DNA from: Caballeronia sp. Lep1P3
GTDB taxonomy: Bacteria; Pseudomonadota; Gammaproteobacteria; Burkholderiales; Burkholderiaceae
NCBI RefSeq assembly: GCF_022879595.1
Contig: NZ_CP084265.1
Coordinates: 2,604,001-2,668,000 of the forward strand
Length of the DNA stretch: 64,000 nucleotides
Direction: 5' to 3'
The notes beneath the pieces were generated by a model. The model saw only the letters and a list, made by a program, of their open reading frames with translations. It was not told the DNA's origin and did not search any database. The position numbers and the translations under genes are program-made. Below, piece after piece: positions 55,266 through 64,000 of the stretch (positions are counted from its first letter, which is position 1; every line of letters starts with the position of its first letter).

Positions 55266-56402
55266 TCAATCGAAGAAACTCTTCACGCGGTCGAACCAGC
55301 TTTTGCTTTGCGGACTATGCCGCGCGCCGCCCTCGACGAGCGACTTCTCGAACTGCTTGAGCAGATCGCGCTGCTGCTCGGTGAGCTTGACCGGCGTTTC
55401 GACCTGAACGTGCACGTAGAGATCGCCCGCGATGCTGGAGCGCAGACCCTTGATGCCCTTGCCGCGCAGACGGAACGTCTTGCCCGACTGCGTGCCTTCC
55501 GGCACGGTGAAGCTCGCGCGGCCCGCGAGCGTCGGCACTTCGATCTCACCGCCGAGCGCGGCTGTCGTGAATGGAATCGGCATTTGGCAGTGCAGGTCGT
55601 CGCCGTCGCGCTCGAACACCGCATGCTGCTTGATGTGGATTTCCACATACAAGTCGCCATTCGGCCCGCCGTTGATGCCCGGCTCGCCGTTGCCCGCCGA
55701 ACGGATGCGCATGCCGTCGTCGATGCCAGCCGGGATCTTCACTTCCAGCGTCTTCGTTTCCTTCACCTTGCCCGCGCCGTGGCAGTTCGCGCAAGGTTCC
55801 GGAACGTAAGTGCCGCTGCCGTGACATTTCGGACACGTCTGCTGGATGCTGAAAAAGCCCTGCGACATCCGCACCTGACCTTGTCCGTGACACGTCGGGC
55901 AGGTTTCGGGCTTCGTGCCCGGCTTCGCGCCCGAACCGTGACAGACGTTGCAGTTCGTCCAGCTCGGCACGCGAATCTGCGTGTCGTAGCCGTGCGCGGC
56001 CTGCTCCAGCGTGATCTCCATGCTGTAGCGCAGATCGGCCCCGCGATACACCTGCGGACCGCCGCGTCCACCACGGGCCGCGCCGCCTGCCGCCTGCCCG
56101 AAGATGTCGCCGAAGATATCGCCGAACGCATCGGCGAAACCGCCGAAGCCTTGCGCGCCCGCGCCCGCCATGTTCGGATCCACGCCCGCGTGACCGTATT
56201 GGTCGTAAGCGGCGCGCTTCTGCTGGTCGGAGAGCATTTCATAGGCTTCCTTCGCCTCCTTGAAACTCTCTTCCGCCTTCTTGTTGTCCGGGTTGCGGTC
56301 AGGGTGATACTTCATCGCGAGCTTGCGATACGCCTTCTTGATCTCGTCGTCGCTCGCGTTCTTCGCGACGCCCAGAACGTCGTAGTAATCCCGTTTCGCC
56401 AT
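55266..56402 (-). CDS. dnaJ: Chaperone DnaJ
   Basis: The Hsp40 co-chaperone that delivers clients to DnaK and stimulates its ATPase. 378 residues: J domain with HPD in [16 protein letters not shown], a Gly/Phe-rich linker, four CxxCxGxG zinc repeats ([32 protein letters not shown]) and a C-terminal client-binding domain. It lies 238 bases after dnaK, with a hairpin between them that may reduce read-through. Confidence 0.98.
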   Translation of the reverse strand: MAKRDYYDVLGVAKNASDDEIKKAYRKLAMKYHPDRNPDNKKAEESFKEAKEAYEMLSDQQKRAAYDQYGHAGVDPNMAGAGAQGFGGFADAFGDIFGDIFGQAAGGAARGGRGGPQVYRGADLRYSMEITLEQAAHGYDTQIRVPSWTNCNVCHGSGAKPGTKPETCPTCHGQGQVRMSQGFFSIQQTCPKCHGSGTYVPEPCANCHGAGKVKETKTLEVKIPAGIDDGMRIRSAGNGEPGINGGPNGDLYVEIHIKQHAVFERDGDDLHCQMPIPFTTAALGGEIEVPTLAGRASFTVPEGTQSGKTFRLRGKGIKGLRSSIAGDLYVHVQVETPVKLTEQQRDLLKQFEKSLVEGGARHSPQSKSWFDRVKSFFD

Positions 56403-56600
56403 GTCGGTTCCATGCCGCCGCGGATTTGGCCGCGACGGTTCCTCTCAATGCTTAAGGGTCGAACGACCCGCGCGAACCTCTGACGCCCGCTGAAAAACCG
56501 TCTTCAGCCGGACGCCCCAAAAAAACAATGTGCCCGGGGAGCCATTCGGCTCGCCAGGCGCGTTTCACGTCAGACGCTCGACGCGTCCCGGTGACGACAC

Positions 56601-56633
56601 CGAAAGGCGCGTGAACGTTGCCATCCACGCGCC
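56601..56633 (-). terminator. Hairpin between dnaK and dnaJ
   Basis: On the minus strand GGCGCGTG (56633-56626) pairs with CACGCGCC (56613-56606), an 8-bp stem, followed by TTTCG. It starts 8 bases after dnaK. It may be a partial terminator or a stabilising stem that sets DnaK above DnaJ levels. Confidence 0.55.
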
Positions 56634-56640
56634 CTGCGGC

Positions 56641-58593
56641 TTAGTCCTTCTTCACTTCCTTGAAGTCGGCGTCGACGACATCGTCATGCTGCTGGCTCGC
56701 GCCCGCCGATGCCGCTTCCGCGCCGCCCGCGCCGGCAGCCGCGCTCGCCGCGCCCTGCTGCGCCTGCATGTCGGCGTACATCTTTTCGCCGAGCTTCTGC
56801 GACGCGGTGGCAAGCGCCTCGATCTTGGCCTCGATCGCCGCCTTGTCGCTCGCGCTGCTCTTGAGCGCGTCTTCAAGGTCCTTCAGCGCGGCTTCGATCG
56901 CTTCCTTCTCGCTCGCGTCCACCTTGTCGCCGTACTCGGCAACCGCCTTCTTCGTGCTGTGAACGAGCGCGTCACCCTGATTGCGGGCATCGGCCAGTTC
57001 GCGCAGCTTGTGATCTTCCTCGGCGTTGGCTTCGGCGTCCTTCACCATCTTGTCGATTTCGGCGTCCGTCAGGCCCGAGTTCGCCTTGATGGTGATCTTG
57101 TTTTCCTTGCCCGTCGCCTTGTCCTTCGCGCCGACGTGCAGAATGCCGTTCGCGTCGATGTCGAAGGTCACTTCGATCTGCGGCGTGCCGCGCGGTGCGG
57201 GCGGAATGCCTTCCAGGTTGAACTCGCCGAGCAGCTTGTTGCCCGCGGCCATTTCACGCTCGCCCTGGAACACCTTGATCGTCACGGCCGACTGGTTGTC
57301 GTCCGCCGTCGAATACACTTGCGAGTGCTTCGTCGGGATCGTCGTGTTCTTGTTGATCATCTTCGTCATCACGCCGCCGAGCGTCTCGATGCCGAGCGAA
57401 AGCGGCGTCACGTCGAGCAGCAGAACGTCCTTGCGGTCGCCCGACAGAACCTGACCTTGAATCGCGGCGCCCACGGCCACGGCTTCGTCCGGGTTCACGT
57501 CACGGCGCGGTTCCTTGCCGAAGAACTCCTTCACCTTCTCCTGCACCTTCGGCATACGCGTCATACCGCCGACGAGAATCACGTCGTCGATTTCGCCGAC
57601 CTTCACGCCCGCGTCCTTGATCGCGATGCGGCACGGCTCGATGGTGCGCTCGATCAGTTCCTCGACCAGCGCTTCCAGCTTGGCGCGCGTGAACTTGAGG
57701 TTCAAGTGCTTCGGACCCGATGCATCCGCCGTGATGTACGGCAGGTTGATGTCGGTCTGCGCCGTGGACGACAACTCGATCTTCGCCTTTTCAGCGGCTT
57801 CCTTCAGGCGTTGCAGCGCGAGCACGTCCTTCGACAGATCGACGCCCTGCTCCTTCTTGAACTCGCTGATGATGTAATCGATGATGCGCTGGTCGAAGTC
57901 TTCGCCGCCGAGGAACGTGTCGCCGTTCGTCGAGAGCACTTCGAACTGCATTTCGCCGTCGACGTCCGCGATTTCGATGATCGAGATGTCGAACGTGCCG
58001 CCGCCCAGGTCGAACACGGCGATCTTGCGGTCGCCCTTTTCGGCCTTGTCGAGGCCGAACGCGAGCGCGGCCGCCGTCGGCTCGTTGATGATGCGCTTGA
58101 CTTCCAGACCGGCGATGCGGCCCGCGTCCTTCGTTGCCTGACGCTGGCTGTCGTTGAAGTACGCCGGAACCGTGATGACGGCTTCCGTCACCGGCTCGCC
58201 GAGGTAGTCTTCAGCGGTCTTCTTCATCTTGCGCAGGACTTCGGCCGAAACCTGCGACGGCGCGAGCTTGCTGCCGTGCGCTTCGACCCAGGCGTCGCCG
58301 TTGTCGTGCTTGACGATCTTGTAGGGCATCAGGTTGATGTCCTTCTGCACTTCCTTCTCGTCGAAGCGGCGGCCGATCAGGCGCTTGACCGCGTACAGCG
58401 TGTTGCGCGGGTTGGTGACCGACTGACGCTTCGCCGGCGCGCCGACGAGAATCTCGTTGTCGTCCATGTACGCGATGATCGACGGCGTGGTGCGCGCGCC
58501 TTCCGCGTTTTCGATGACCTTGACCTGATTGCCTTCCATCAGCGCCACGCAGGAATTCGTGGTGCCGAGGTCGATGCCGATGATTTTGCCCAT
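56641..58593 (-). CDS. dnaK: Chaperone DnaK (Hsp70)
   Basis: A 650-residue Hsp70: [12 protein letters not shown] phosphate loop at the N-terminus, [30 protein letters not shown] before the peptide-binding domain, and an Ala/Gly-rich lid tail ending in [16 protein letters not shown] precedes the ATG. It has its own sigma-32-like promoter and a long leader, 192 bases from the thioredoxin-like gene. Confidence 0.99.
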   Translation of the reverse strand: MGKIIGIDLGTTNSCVALMEGNQVKVIENAEGARTTPSIIAYMDDNEILVGAPAKRQSVTNPRNTLYAVKRLIGRRFDEKEVQKDINLMPYKIVKHDNGDAWVEAHGSKLAPSQVSAEVLRKMKKTAEDYLGEPVTEAVITVPAYFNDSQRQATKDAGRIAGLEVKRIINEPTAAALAFGLDKAEKGDRKIAVFDLGGGTFDISIIEIADVDGEMQFEVLSTNGDTFLGGEDFDQRIIDYIISEFKKEQGVDLSKDVLALQRLKEAAEKAKIELSSTAQTDINLPYITADASGPKHLNLKFTRAKLEALVEELIERTIEPCRIAIKDAGVKVGEIDDVILVGGMTRMPKVQEKVKEFFGKEPRRDVNPDEAVAVGAAIQGQVLSGDRKDVLLLDVTPLSLGIETLGGVMTKMINKNTTIPTKHSQVYSTADDNQSAVTIKVFQGEREMAAGNKLLGEFNLEGIPPAPRGTPQIEVTFDIDANGILHVGAKDKATGKENKITIKANSGLTDAEIDKMVKDAEANAEEDHKLRELADARNQGDALVHSTKKAVAEYGDKVDASEKEAIEAALKDLEDALKSSASDKAAIEAKIEALATASQKLGEKMYADMQAQQGAASAAAGAGGAEAASAGASQQHDDVVDADFKEVKKD

Positions 58594-58699
58594 TTTTTAT
58601 ACTCTCCTAGCTTTGATCGCTTTGGCGCTGCGGCCGGAAAATGCCGGCTTTTGCGGCCGATTCAACGGGCCGAACGCCCAAAATTCATACCTGTACGCA

Positions 58700-58727
58700 A
58701 GATAAGAGCGCGGATTTCGTTTTCAAG
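58700..58727 (-). promoter_or_regulatory. Sigma-32-like promoter of dnaK
   Basis: On the minus strand CTTGAAA (58727-58721) is followed after 13 bases by TCTTATCT (58707-58700). The -35 matches the heat-shock consensus; the -10 is a weaker match to CCCCATNT. It predicts a dnaK leader of about 100 bases. Confidence 0.6.
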
Positions 58728-58785
58728 ACCCTGAATGCGATGCGGTCTATAACTTTTTCGCGCGCCTCGCTCGTCAGACTTGCTT

Positions 58786-59169
58786 TCACGCTGCGCGAAT
58801 CTTGGCGCGCGCCGCCGCGACAGCCGCCTCGAACTGCGCGAGGCCGTGCCAGCCGGTCGCGCGGCCGAGCCGCTTGCCGCGGTGAAAGAAAAACCATGTC
58901 GGCACGCCGTGCAGCAGGAAGCGGCGGCCAAGCTCGCGGTGCTCGTAGACGTTGCTGTGAAACCACTTCAGCCCGAGCGCGCGGATGGCTTCCGGCTGCG
59001 CGAGCATCGCCTTTTTCGCGATTTCGCAATTGAAACAGTCGAGGCCCCAGAAGAACACGACGGCCAGCTCGTCGCCCGCCGACGCGAGGCCGGCGTCGAA
59101 ACCGGCCGCGTCCAGCTCCTGCATGCCGAAGACGGCGAACGCGGTGGAATCGACGGGCAGGTTGGCCAT
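58786..59169 (-). CDS. Thioredoxin-fold protein
   Basis: A 127-residue cytosolic thioredoxin-like protein. The active site reads GLDCFNCEIAKK, so CFNC replaces the usual CGPC; the cis-proline is in HGVPTWFFFHRGKRLG. The ATG at 59169 is used; the frame extends back into grpE. It lies between grpE (19 bases) and dnaK (192 bases), an arrangement seen in Burkholderiales, suggesting a redox role during heat or oxidative stress. Confidence 0.88.
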   Translation of the reverse strand: MANLPVDSTAFAVFGMQELDAAGFDAGLASAGDELAVVFFWGLDCFNCEIAKKAMLAQPEAIRALGLKWFHSNVYEHRELGRRFLLHGVPTWFFFHRGKRLGRATGWHGLAQFEAAVAAARAKIRAA

Positions 59170-59188
59170 GAGCGCGCGCCTCGCGGAT

Positions 59189-59794
59189 TTACTTCGGTGC
59201 GGCGACCGTGACAAGCGCCGGACGCAGCACGCGATCGGCGATGATGTAGCCTTTTTGCAGCACGGTGACGACCGTGTTCGGCTCCTGATCGGCCGGAACC
59301 ATCGAGATGGCCTGATGGCGATGCGGGTCGAACTTCTCGCCGACCGGGTTCAGCGCGACGACGCGGCCTTTTTCCAGCGCGCCGGTCAATTGGCGCAGCG
59401 TCAGTTCGACGCCTTCGCGCACCTTCGCAAGATCGGTCGACTGATCGGCGAGCGCGGCTTCGAGGCTGTCGAGCACCGGCAGCAGATTCTCCGCGAAGCT
59501 CTCGATGGCGAACTTGTGGGCCTTCGCCACGTCTTCCTGACCGCGACGGCGCACGTTCTCGGTTTCCGCCTTCGCGCGCAGAAATTCCTCCTGCAGCGCG
59601 GCGGCCTTGGCCTGCGCCTCGGCGAGCGCGGTTTCAGTGGCGTTCGACGCGGCTTGCGGCGCGGCGTCGGCGGCCGACGGCGCTTCAGCGGCAGCGGCTT
59701 GCGTGGTTGCCTGATTCAGGTCGGCGGCCTGGCGCGCGTTTTCGTCGGCGGGCGTCGCGTTCTGGCTCGCTGAATTCTCTTGCGTGTTTTCCAT
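59189..59794 (-). CDS. grpE: GrpE nucleotide exchange factor
   Basis: Releases ADP from DnaK. 201 residues: an Ala/Gln/Thr-rich disordered N-terminus (~1-65), a long coiled-coil helix ([20 protein letters not shown]), and the C-terminal beta domain with [10 protein letters not shown] and [21 protein letters not shown]. The ATG at 59794 begins [11 protein letters not shown] strong sigma-32 promoter lies about 90 bases upstream. Confidence 0.97.
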   Translation of the reverse strand: MENTQENSASQNATPADENARQAADLNQATTQAAAAEAPSAADAAPQAASNATETALAEAQAKAAALQEEFLRAKAETENVRRRGQEDVAKAHKFAIESFAENLLPVLDSLEAALADQSTDLAKVREGVELTLRQLTGALEKGRVVALNPVGEKFDPHRHQAISMVPADQEPNTVVTVLQKGYIIADRVLRPALVTVAAPK

Positions 59795-59880
59795 GTCGCT
59801 GAATGTTATTGCTGTGAGTGGATGGGATACGAAGCGCTCGCCCGGTTCCGGTCGCCACGCTTCTCGCACTAGCCGCCGAA

Positions 59881-59906
59881 ATTGGGGCTACGGACACGTT
59901 TTCAAG
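59881..59906 (-). promoter_or_regulatory. Sigma-32 promoter of grpE
   Basis: On the minus strand CTTGAAA (59906-59900) is followed after 12 bases by CCCCAAT (59887-59881), a close match to the heat-shock consensus CTTGAAA-N12-14-CCCCATNT, correctly placed for the grpE-trx(-dnaK) transcript. Confidence 0.88.
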
Positions 59907-60154
59907 GCTTTGTCCGACGAAATTTGCGCGTCCAGTGTGCCATCGGTGCGTTGCGGGAAATACGCGGTAACGGACGTTTCGTCGCATCGAACGAAATGAG
60001 ATTGAGGGAATGCGGCCGCTCGCCTACACTTCGAAGAAGCACCGCAGGAGACACGTTAACCCTAATCCTACGAATGCTTCAAACCGCTTACGCCTTGCCC
60101 GTTTCCTGATCCTCGTGCGGTCCTCCGACCGCCCAGCCCGCTCGCGGGGGTGCC

Positions 60155-60316
60155 ATGAAACTGACCTTTGTCATCGCGGTGGTCGCCCTGGTACTCGTCG
60201 CGGGAACCACCACCATCTGCATGTCCGGCGCACTGACCGCCCGTACCACCGAGTACGGCGGCGTTCACGCGACAGTCGAAGAATTCTTCAATCCGAACCT
60301 GAAAATTTGTCGATGA
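60155..60316 (+). CDS. Small 53-residue exported or membrane protein
   Basis: An ATG at 60155 preceded by CGGGGG opens a 53-residue frame with one hydrophobic N-terminal segment (MKLTFVIAVVALVLVAG) and a mature tail containing EYGGVHATVEEFFNPNLK, likely an exported or membrane-anchored peptide. It is antisense to, and overlaps by 29 bases, the 3' end of the Hsp15-like gene. No family recognised. Confidence 0.6.
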   Translation: MKLTFVIAVVALVLVAGTTTICMSGALTARTTEYGGVHATVEEFFNPNLKICR

Positions 60317-60695
60317 CGCGGCGGTCCCGCTTCGTCGGCCTGCCTTGCATGCCGGCCGCCGGCTCGCGGTAGGTCTTGCGCCGCTCCGCTTCGGCGAGCC
60401 GCTTCGTGCGCCCTTCGTCGGTTTCGGAATAGAGCGTCTGCGCGACCGGCGCGGGGCCGCGCACATCGCAGATTCGGAGCACTTGCACTTGCCACACGAT
60501 CCGCTCGATATCGATCTCGACGATATCGCCCACGCGCACGTCCTTCGACGGTTTCACGTTCGCGCCACCGATTTTCACGCGGCCTTTTTCGACCGCATCG
60601 CTCGCAAGCGACCGCGTCTTGAAGAAACGCGCCGCCCATAACCACTTGTCGATGCGCAGACGCGCGCCGGGTTCCGTCGAAATCTTGTAGTTCAT
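60288..60695 (-). CDS. hslR: S4-domain RNA-binding protein, Hsp15 type
   Basis: A 135-residue heat-shock protein Hsp15 homologue that binds stalled 50S subunits carrying nascent chains. The S4 domain is clear: RIDKWLWAARFFKTRSLA, then VEKGRVKIGGANVKPSKDVRVGD. The C-terminus is basic. It is 37 bases downstream of hemH on the same strand, close to the grpE-dnaK heat-shock genes. Confidence 0.92.
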   Translation of the reverse strand: MNYKISTEPGARLRIDKWLWAARFFKTRSLASDAVEKGRVKIGGANVKPSKDVRVGDIVEIDIERIVWQVQVLRICDVRGPAPVAQTLYSETDEGRTKRLAEAERRKTYREPAAGMQGRPTKRDRRVIDKFSGSD

Positions 60696-60732
60696 CGTGA
60701 ATCTCTTGCAGCTTGGCAGACAGGGCCGAAAT

Positions 60733-61800
60733 TCAGGCCGCGACCGTTGCCGGTTGCGCGGCCTGCACCGGCCATCCTTGCAGATGTTGTGCCGCGATCT
60801 CGCCGATCGCCTTGATCCACGCCGGCGACGCGTTCAGGCACGGAATGCGGTGAAAATGCTTGCCGCCCGCCTTCAGAAACTCATCGCGCACTTCCATGCC
60901 GATTTCCTCGATCGTCTCCAGGCAGTCCGCCGTGAAGCCGGGGCAGAACACGTCCACGCGCGCGACGCCGCCCGCGCCGAGTTCCGCGAGCGTCGGCGCG
61001 GTGTACGGCTGGAGCCATTCCGCGCGGCCAAAGCGCGACTGAAACGTCACGCGGCATTCCACCGGCGTGAGCCCGAGCGCCGACGCGAGGAGCGATCCCG
61101 TCAGCTGACATTGGTCGTGGTAAGGATCGCCCAGGTCCATCGTGCGCTTGGGCACGCCGTGAAAGCTCAAAACGAGTTTGTCGCCGGCGGCGAAATCGGG
61201 CTGACCGTGCAGCCGCCAATACTCGCGCACCTGTTCCGCGAGCGCCGCGATGTACGCCGGATGATCCGCGTAATGGCGAATGGTGCGAATTTCCGGCTGA
61301 TTGCGCACGCGCTTGAGCGCGGTGAAGGCGTCGTCGAAGGCGGTGGCCGTGGTCGACGACGAGTACTGCGGATACATCGGCAGAAGCAGAATGCGCTCGG
61401 CGCCTTCGAGCTTCAGTTGATTGAGCATCGCGCCGATGCCGGGCGTACCGTAGCGCATCGCGTAATCGACGATCACCTGATAATCATTCGCCGCGAAAAG
61501 CCGCCGCAACGCCTCGACCTGCCGCTCCGTATAGACGCGCAGCGGCGAGCCTTCCGCCATCCAGACCTGCGCGTACTTCCTGGCAGATGCGCGAGCGCGA
61601 AACGGAAGAATCGCGCCGCGCAAGATGACTTGCCATATCAAAGCCGGAATTTCGACGACACGCGGATCGGACAGGAACTGCGTCAGATACTTGCGCACCG
61701 CCCGCGGCGTGGGCGCGTCCGGCGTGCCGAGGTTGATCAGCAGCACTGCGACGCGATGCGAAGCGCTGGGCTGCGAGGGCAACTCGAGGTCGAAACGCAT
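60733..61800 (-). CDS. hemH: Ferrochelatase
   Basis: Inserts Fe2+ into protoporphyrin IX, the last step of heme synthesis. 355 residues with [30 protein letters not shown], the catalytic histidine in [19 protein letters not shown], and the conserved glutamate in CLETIEEIG. It lies between hrcA (128 bases upstream) and the Hsp15 gene. Confidence 0.97.
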   Translation of the reverse strand: MRFDLELPSQPSASHRVAVLLINLGTPDAPTPRAVRKYLTQFLSDPRVVEIPALIWQVILRGAILPFRARASARKYAQVWMAEGSPLRVYTERQVEALRRLFAANDYQVIVDYAMRYGTPGIGAMLNQLKLEGAERILLLPMYPQYSSSTTATAFDDAFTALKRVRNQPEIRTIRHYADHPAYIAALAEQVREYWRLHGQPDFAAGDKLVLSFHGVPKRTMDLGDPYHDQCQLTGSLLASALGLTPVECRVTFQSRFGRAEWLQPYTAPTLAELGAGGVARVDVFCPGFTADCLETIEEIGMEVRDEFLKAGGKHFHRIPCLNASPAWIKAIGEIAAQHLQGWPVQAAQPATVAA

Positions 61801-61928
61801 AGGGCAAGGCGGCCGGAAGTCATCGAAAGGTGAAGGCCATTATAGCGGCGCGTTTCTGCGCGCATCATCGGCCGAACGGCCTAGTGGCGCGCGGCCGGAC
61901 CGCGCGGCAAGATGCCCGCAGGCCTGCG

Positions 61929-62945
61929 CTACTGCTGGCTGAGCGACATCGAAAGGAGGCGCGCGGTGATATCGACGATGGGAATGACGCGGTTGTACGC
62001 CATGCGCGTCGGGCCGATCACGCCGAGCGTGCCGACGATCTTTCCATTCACTTCATACGGCGCGGTGACGACGCTCATCTCTTCTATCGGCACGAGATTC
62101 GACTCGCCGCCGATGAAGATTTGCACGCCCTGCGCGTGGCTCGACACGTCCAGCAATTGCAGCAGGCTCGTCTTCTGGTCGAAGAGGTCGAAGAGCTTGC
62201 GCAGCCGCGCCATGTCGGACGAAAGGTCCGCCACTTCCAGCAGATTGCGCTCGCCGGAAATGAGCACGGTCTCGCCCGGATCGGTTTCGGCGGTGCTCGC
62301 GACGACGGCCGCCTGCATCAGCGTGGTCATGTCGCCGCGAATCTGGTCGATTTCCTCGCGCAGCCGGCGGCGCACTTCGTCGAAGGACAGGCCCGCGAAA
62401 TGCGCGTTGATGTAATTGGAGGCTTCGGTGAGCTGCCCGGGCGTGTAGTCGCGCTGCGTCGCCATCATGCGGTTCTGGACGTCGCCCTCGGGCGTCACGA
62501 TGATGAGCAGAATGCGCTTGTCCGACAGCCTCATGAACTCGATCTGCTTGAACATGTGGCTGCGCCGGGGCGTGAGGATCACACCCGCGAACGACGACAG
62601 GCTCGACAGCACGCTCGCCGCCGCCGCGACAATCTTCTGCGGCTCCTGGCCCTGCAGCCGCGTCTTGACGGCGGTGGTCATCGCCTCGTCCTGCGGCGCC
62701 TCGACGGTGAGCATCGTGTCGACGAAGAGCCGGTAGCCGCGCGGCGTGGGAATGCGCCCCGCCGACGTATGCGGACTGGCGACGAGGCCCAGGTCCTCGA
62801 GGTCCGACATCACGTTGCGGATGGTGGCGGGACTGAGTTCGAGACCGGAGTGGCGTGATAACGTGCGCGAACCGACCGGCTGACCTTCGGCGATGTAGCG
62901 CTCGATCAACGTTTTCAGGAGGGTTTGTGCACGAGGGTCTAGCAT
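61929..62945 (-). CDS. hrcA: Heat-inducible repressor HrcA
   Basis: A transcriptional repressor (338 aa) that binds CIRCE operators and is titrated by GroEL. N-terminal winged helix with [21 protein letters not shown] and [10 protein letters not shown], then a GAF-like domain and inserted dimer part. The ATG at 62945 is taken over an in-frame TTG two codons upstream. No CIRCE element was found near the dnaK or grpE genes; its target (usually groESL) is elsewhere. Divergent from nadK. Confidence 0.96.
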   Translation of the reverse strand: MLDPRAQTLLKTLIERYIAEGQPVGSRTLSRHSGLELSPATIRNVMSDLEDLGLVASPHTSAGRIPTPRGYRLFVDTMLTVEAPQDEAMTTAVKTRLQGQEPQKIVAAAASVLSSLSSFAGVILTPRRSHMFKQIEFMRLSDKRILLIIVTPEGDVQNRMMATQRDYTPGQLTEASNYINAHFAGLSFDEVRRRLREEIDQIRGDMTTLMQAAVVASTAETDPGETVLISGERNLLEVADLSSDMARLRKLFDLFDQKTSLLQLLDVSSHAQGVQIFIGGESNLVPIEEMSVVTAPYEVNGKIVGTLGVIGPTRMAYNRVIPIVDITARLLSMSLSQQ

Positions 62946-63128
62946 GGGCAAATTTTAACGCAACGTGTCAGGGCGCGGCCGCTCGTTCGAGCCGTTTCGG
63001 GGAGCCTCGCGCCGCTTGCCGATCGCGCGGACCGCTCGATGTCCGCTCCATTCTAGCGATAAACCAGACGCGGCTCGCCGCCCGCCGCAACCGTTCTTTT
63101 CGCATTCGACCTATGGTGTAATGCCGGC

Positions 63129-64000
63129 ATGGAAATTGGCCAATTCAAGACCGTTGCCCTTGTCGGGCGAACCAACACGCCCGGTATCGAGGCGCCGCTA
63201 CGATCGCTCGCGGAGCACATTGCGAACCAGGGCTTCGACGTCGTGTTCGAAGCCGGCACCGCGAAAGACGTCGGCGTGACGGAATACCCGGCGTTGTCCA
63301 TCGCCGAGATCGGGGCGCGCGCGGATGTCGCCGTCGTGCTCGGCGGCGACGGCACCATGCTCGGCGTCGGCCGCCAGCTCGCGCCGTACAGGACGCCGCT
63401 CATCGGCGTGAACCACGGGCGGCTCGGCTTCATCACGGACATCCCGCTCAAGGAAATGCGCGAACGCGTGCCGCAGATGCTCGCGGGCCAGTTCGAACGC
63501 GAGGAGCGCACGCTGCTCGAAGCGCGCATCGTGCGCAACGACAAGCCGATCTACCACGCGCTCGCCTTCAACGATGTCGTCGTGAATCGCAGCGGCTTTT
63601 CCGGCATGGCGGAGCTGCGCGTCTCGGTGGACGGCCACTTCATGTACAACCAGCGCTCGGACGGGCTGATCGTCGCGACGCCGACCGGCTCCACCGCTTA
63701 CGCGCTGTCGTCCACAGGGCCGATTCTGCATCCGCAATTGCAGGGCTTCGTGCTCGTGCCGATTGCGCCGCATTCGCTCTCGAACCGTCCGATCGTTCTG
63801 CCCGACGATTCGAAAGTCACCATTCAGATCATCGGCGGGCGCGACGTGAACGTGAACTTCGACATGCAATCGTTCACCGCCGTCGAACTGAACGACGCGA
63901 TCGAGGTGCGGCGCTCGCGTCATACCGTGCCGGTGCTGCATCCGGTCGGCTACAGCACCTACGCCACGCTGCGCAAGAAACTGCACTGGAACGAGCATCC
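63129..64000 (+). CDS. nadK: NAD kinase, 3' end beyond the window
   Basis: Phosphorylates NAD to NADP. The visible 290 codons from the ATG at 63129 show the signature [15 protein letters not shown], the [16 protein letters not shown] [11 protein letters not shown], the [22 protein letters not shown] block and NRPIVLPDD. About ten residues are missing at the right edge by comparison with relatives. It is divergent from hrcA, the usual order in proteobacteria. Confidence 0.95.
   Translation, partial: MEIGQFKTVALVGRTNTPGIEAPLRSLAEHIANQGFDVVFEAGTAKDVGVTEYPALSIAEIGARADVAVVLGGDGTMLGVGRQLAPYRTPLIGVNHGRLGFITDIPLKEMRERVPQMLAGQFEREERTLLEARIVRNDKPIYHALAFNDVVVNRSGFSGMAELRVSVDGHFMYNQRSDGLIVATPTGSTAYALSSTGPILHPQLQGFVLVPIAPHSLSNRPIVLPDDSKVTIQIIGGRDVNVNFDMQSFTAVELNDAIEVRRSRHTVPVLHPVGYSTYATLRKKLHWNEH

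Noticed and set aside
56530..58734. 734-codon open frame antisense to dnaK
   Set aside because: DnaK on the other strand is beyond doubt; the antisense product is Arg/His/Leu-rich with no domains.

Overview
The window is a 64 kb stretch of a high-GC betaproteobacterial chromosome. Gene content and order (sucC-sucD-terC, recA-recX, mutL-miaA, hda-HAD-pcnB-folK-panB, miaB-phoH-ybeY-corC-lnt-glyQS-gmhB-plsC, hrcA/nadK with grpE-trx-dnaK-dnaJ) and the protein sequences fit Burkholderiaceae, most likely Paraburkholderia or Caballeronia. The genus is an inference. Almost everything is ordinary vertically inherited core genome: there is no prophage, CRISPR array, intact insertion sequence, secretion system or biosynthetic cluster.

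Layout. 0-6.3 kb (minus strand): a TerC-family membrane protein, succinyl-CoA ligase (sucCD), a DUF2889 protein, and recA-recX under a perfect LexA box. 6.5-10.8 kb (plus): an OmpR-type two-component pair and an MHS-family transporter. Then tRNA-Met(CAU) with a clean promoter and terminator. 11.3-13.5 kb (minus): a LysM/M23 lipoprotein, a BamE-like lipoprotein and a double zinc-ribbon protein. 13.7-19 kb: GlsB, DedA, mutL-miaA and convergent purM. 19-25.9 kb: hda, a HAD phosphatase, pcnB, folK, a deoxynucleoside kinase and panB, tightly packed and mostly overlapping, then a copD homologue without copC. 26.3-28.4 kb: two multiheme cytochromes c with no dehydrogenase beside them. 28.4-36.7 kb is more accessory: hemolysin-III, rhlE, an FMN-barrel protein, a diiron ferritin-like protein, and a gamma-glutamyltransferase paralogue with an MHS transporter. 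37-50.9 kb (plus): glpK; the miaB-phoH-ybeY-chaC-corC-lnt block (tRNA modification, ribosome maturation, lipoprotein acylation); glyQS; gmhB; plsC; a YgjP-type metallopeptidase. 50.9-53.4 kb: gloA and a GntR/dgoD divergent pair for galactonate catabolism. 53.4-64 kb: a pabB-pabC fusion, then the heat-shock block dnaJ-dnaK-trx-grpE, the Hsp15-like S4 protein, hemH and hrcA (all minus), and the start of nadK, which runs off the right edge.

Regulation readable from sequence: a LexA operator on recA, sigma-32-type promoters before grpE and dnaK, several intrinsic terminators, and several uncharacterised inverted or direct repeats in intergenic regions (upstream of glpK, the gamma-glutamyltransferase, the ferritin-like gene, the cytochrome pair and dgoD). 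The points most worth a second look are: a GntR regulator whose only good ribosome-binding site precedes an ATT codon; a RecX with an extra disordered N-terminal region of about 250 residues; a terminator placed 7 nt before the TerC start; a probably leaderless mutL; the orphan cytochrome pair with a duplicated hairpin leader; and a possible small RNA downstream of tRNA-Met. No wholly new system is convincingly visible.
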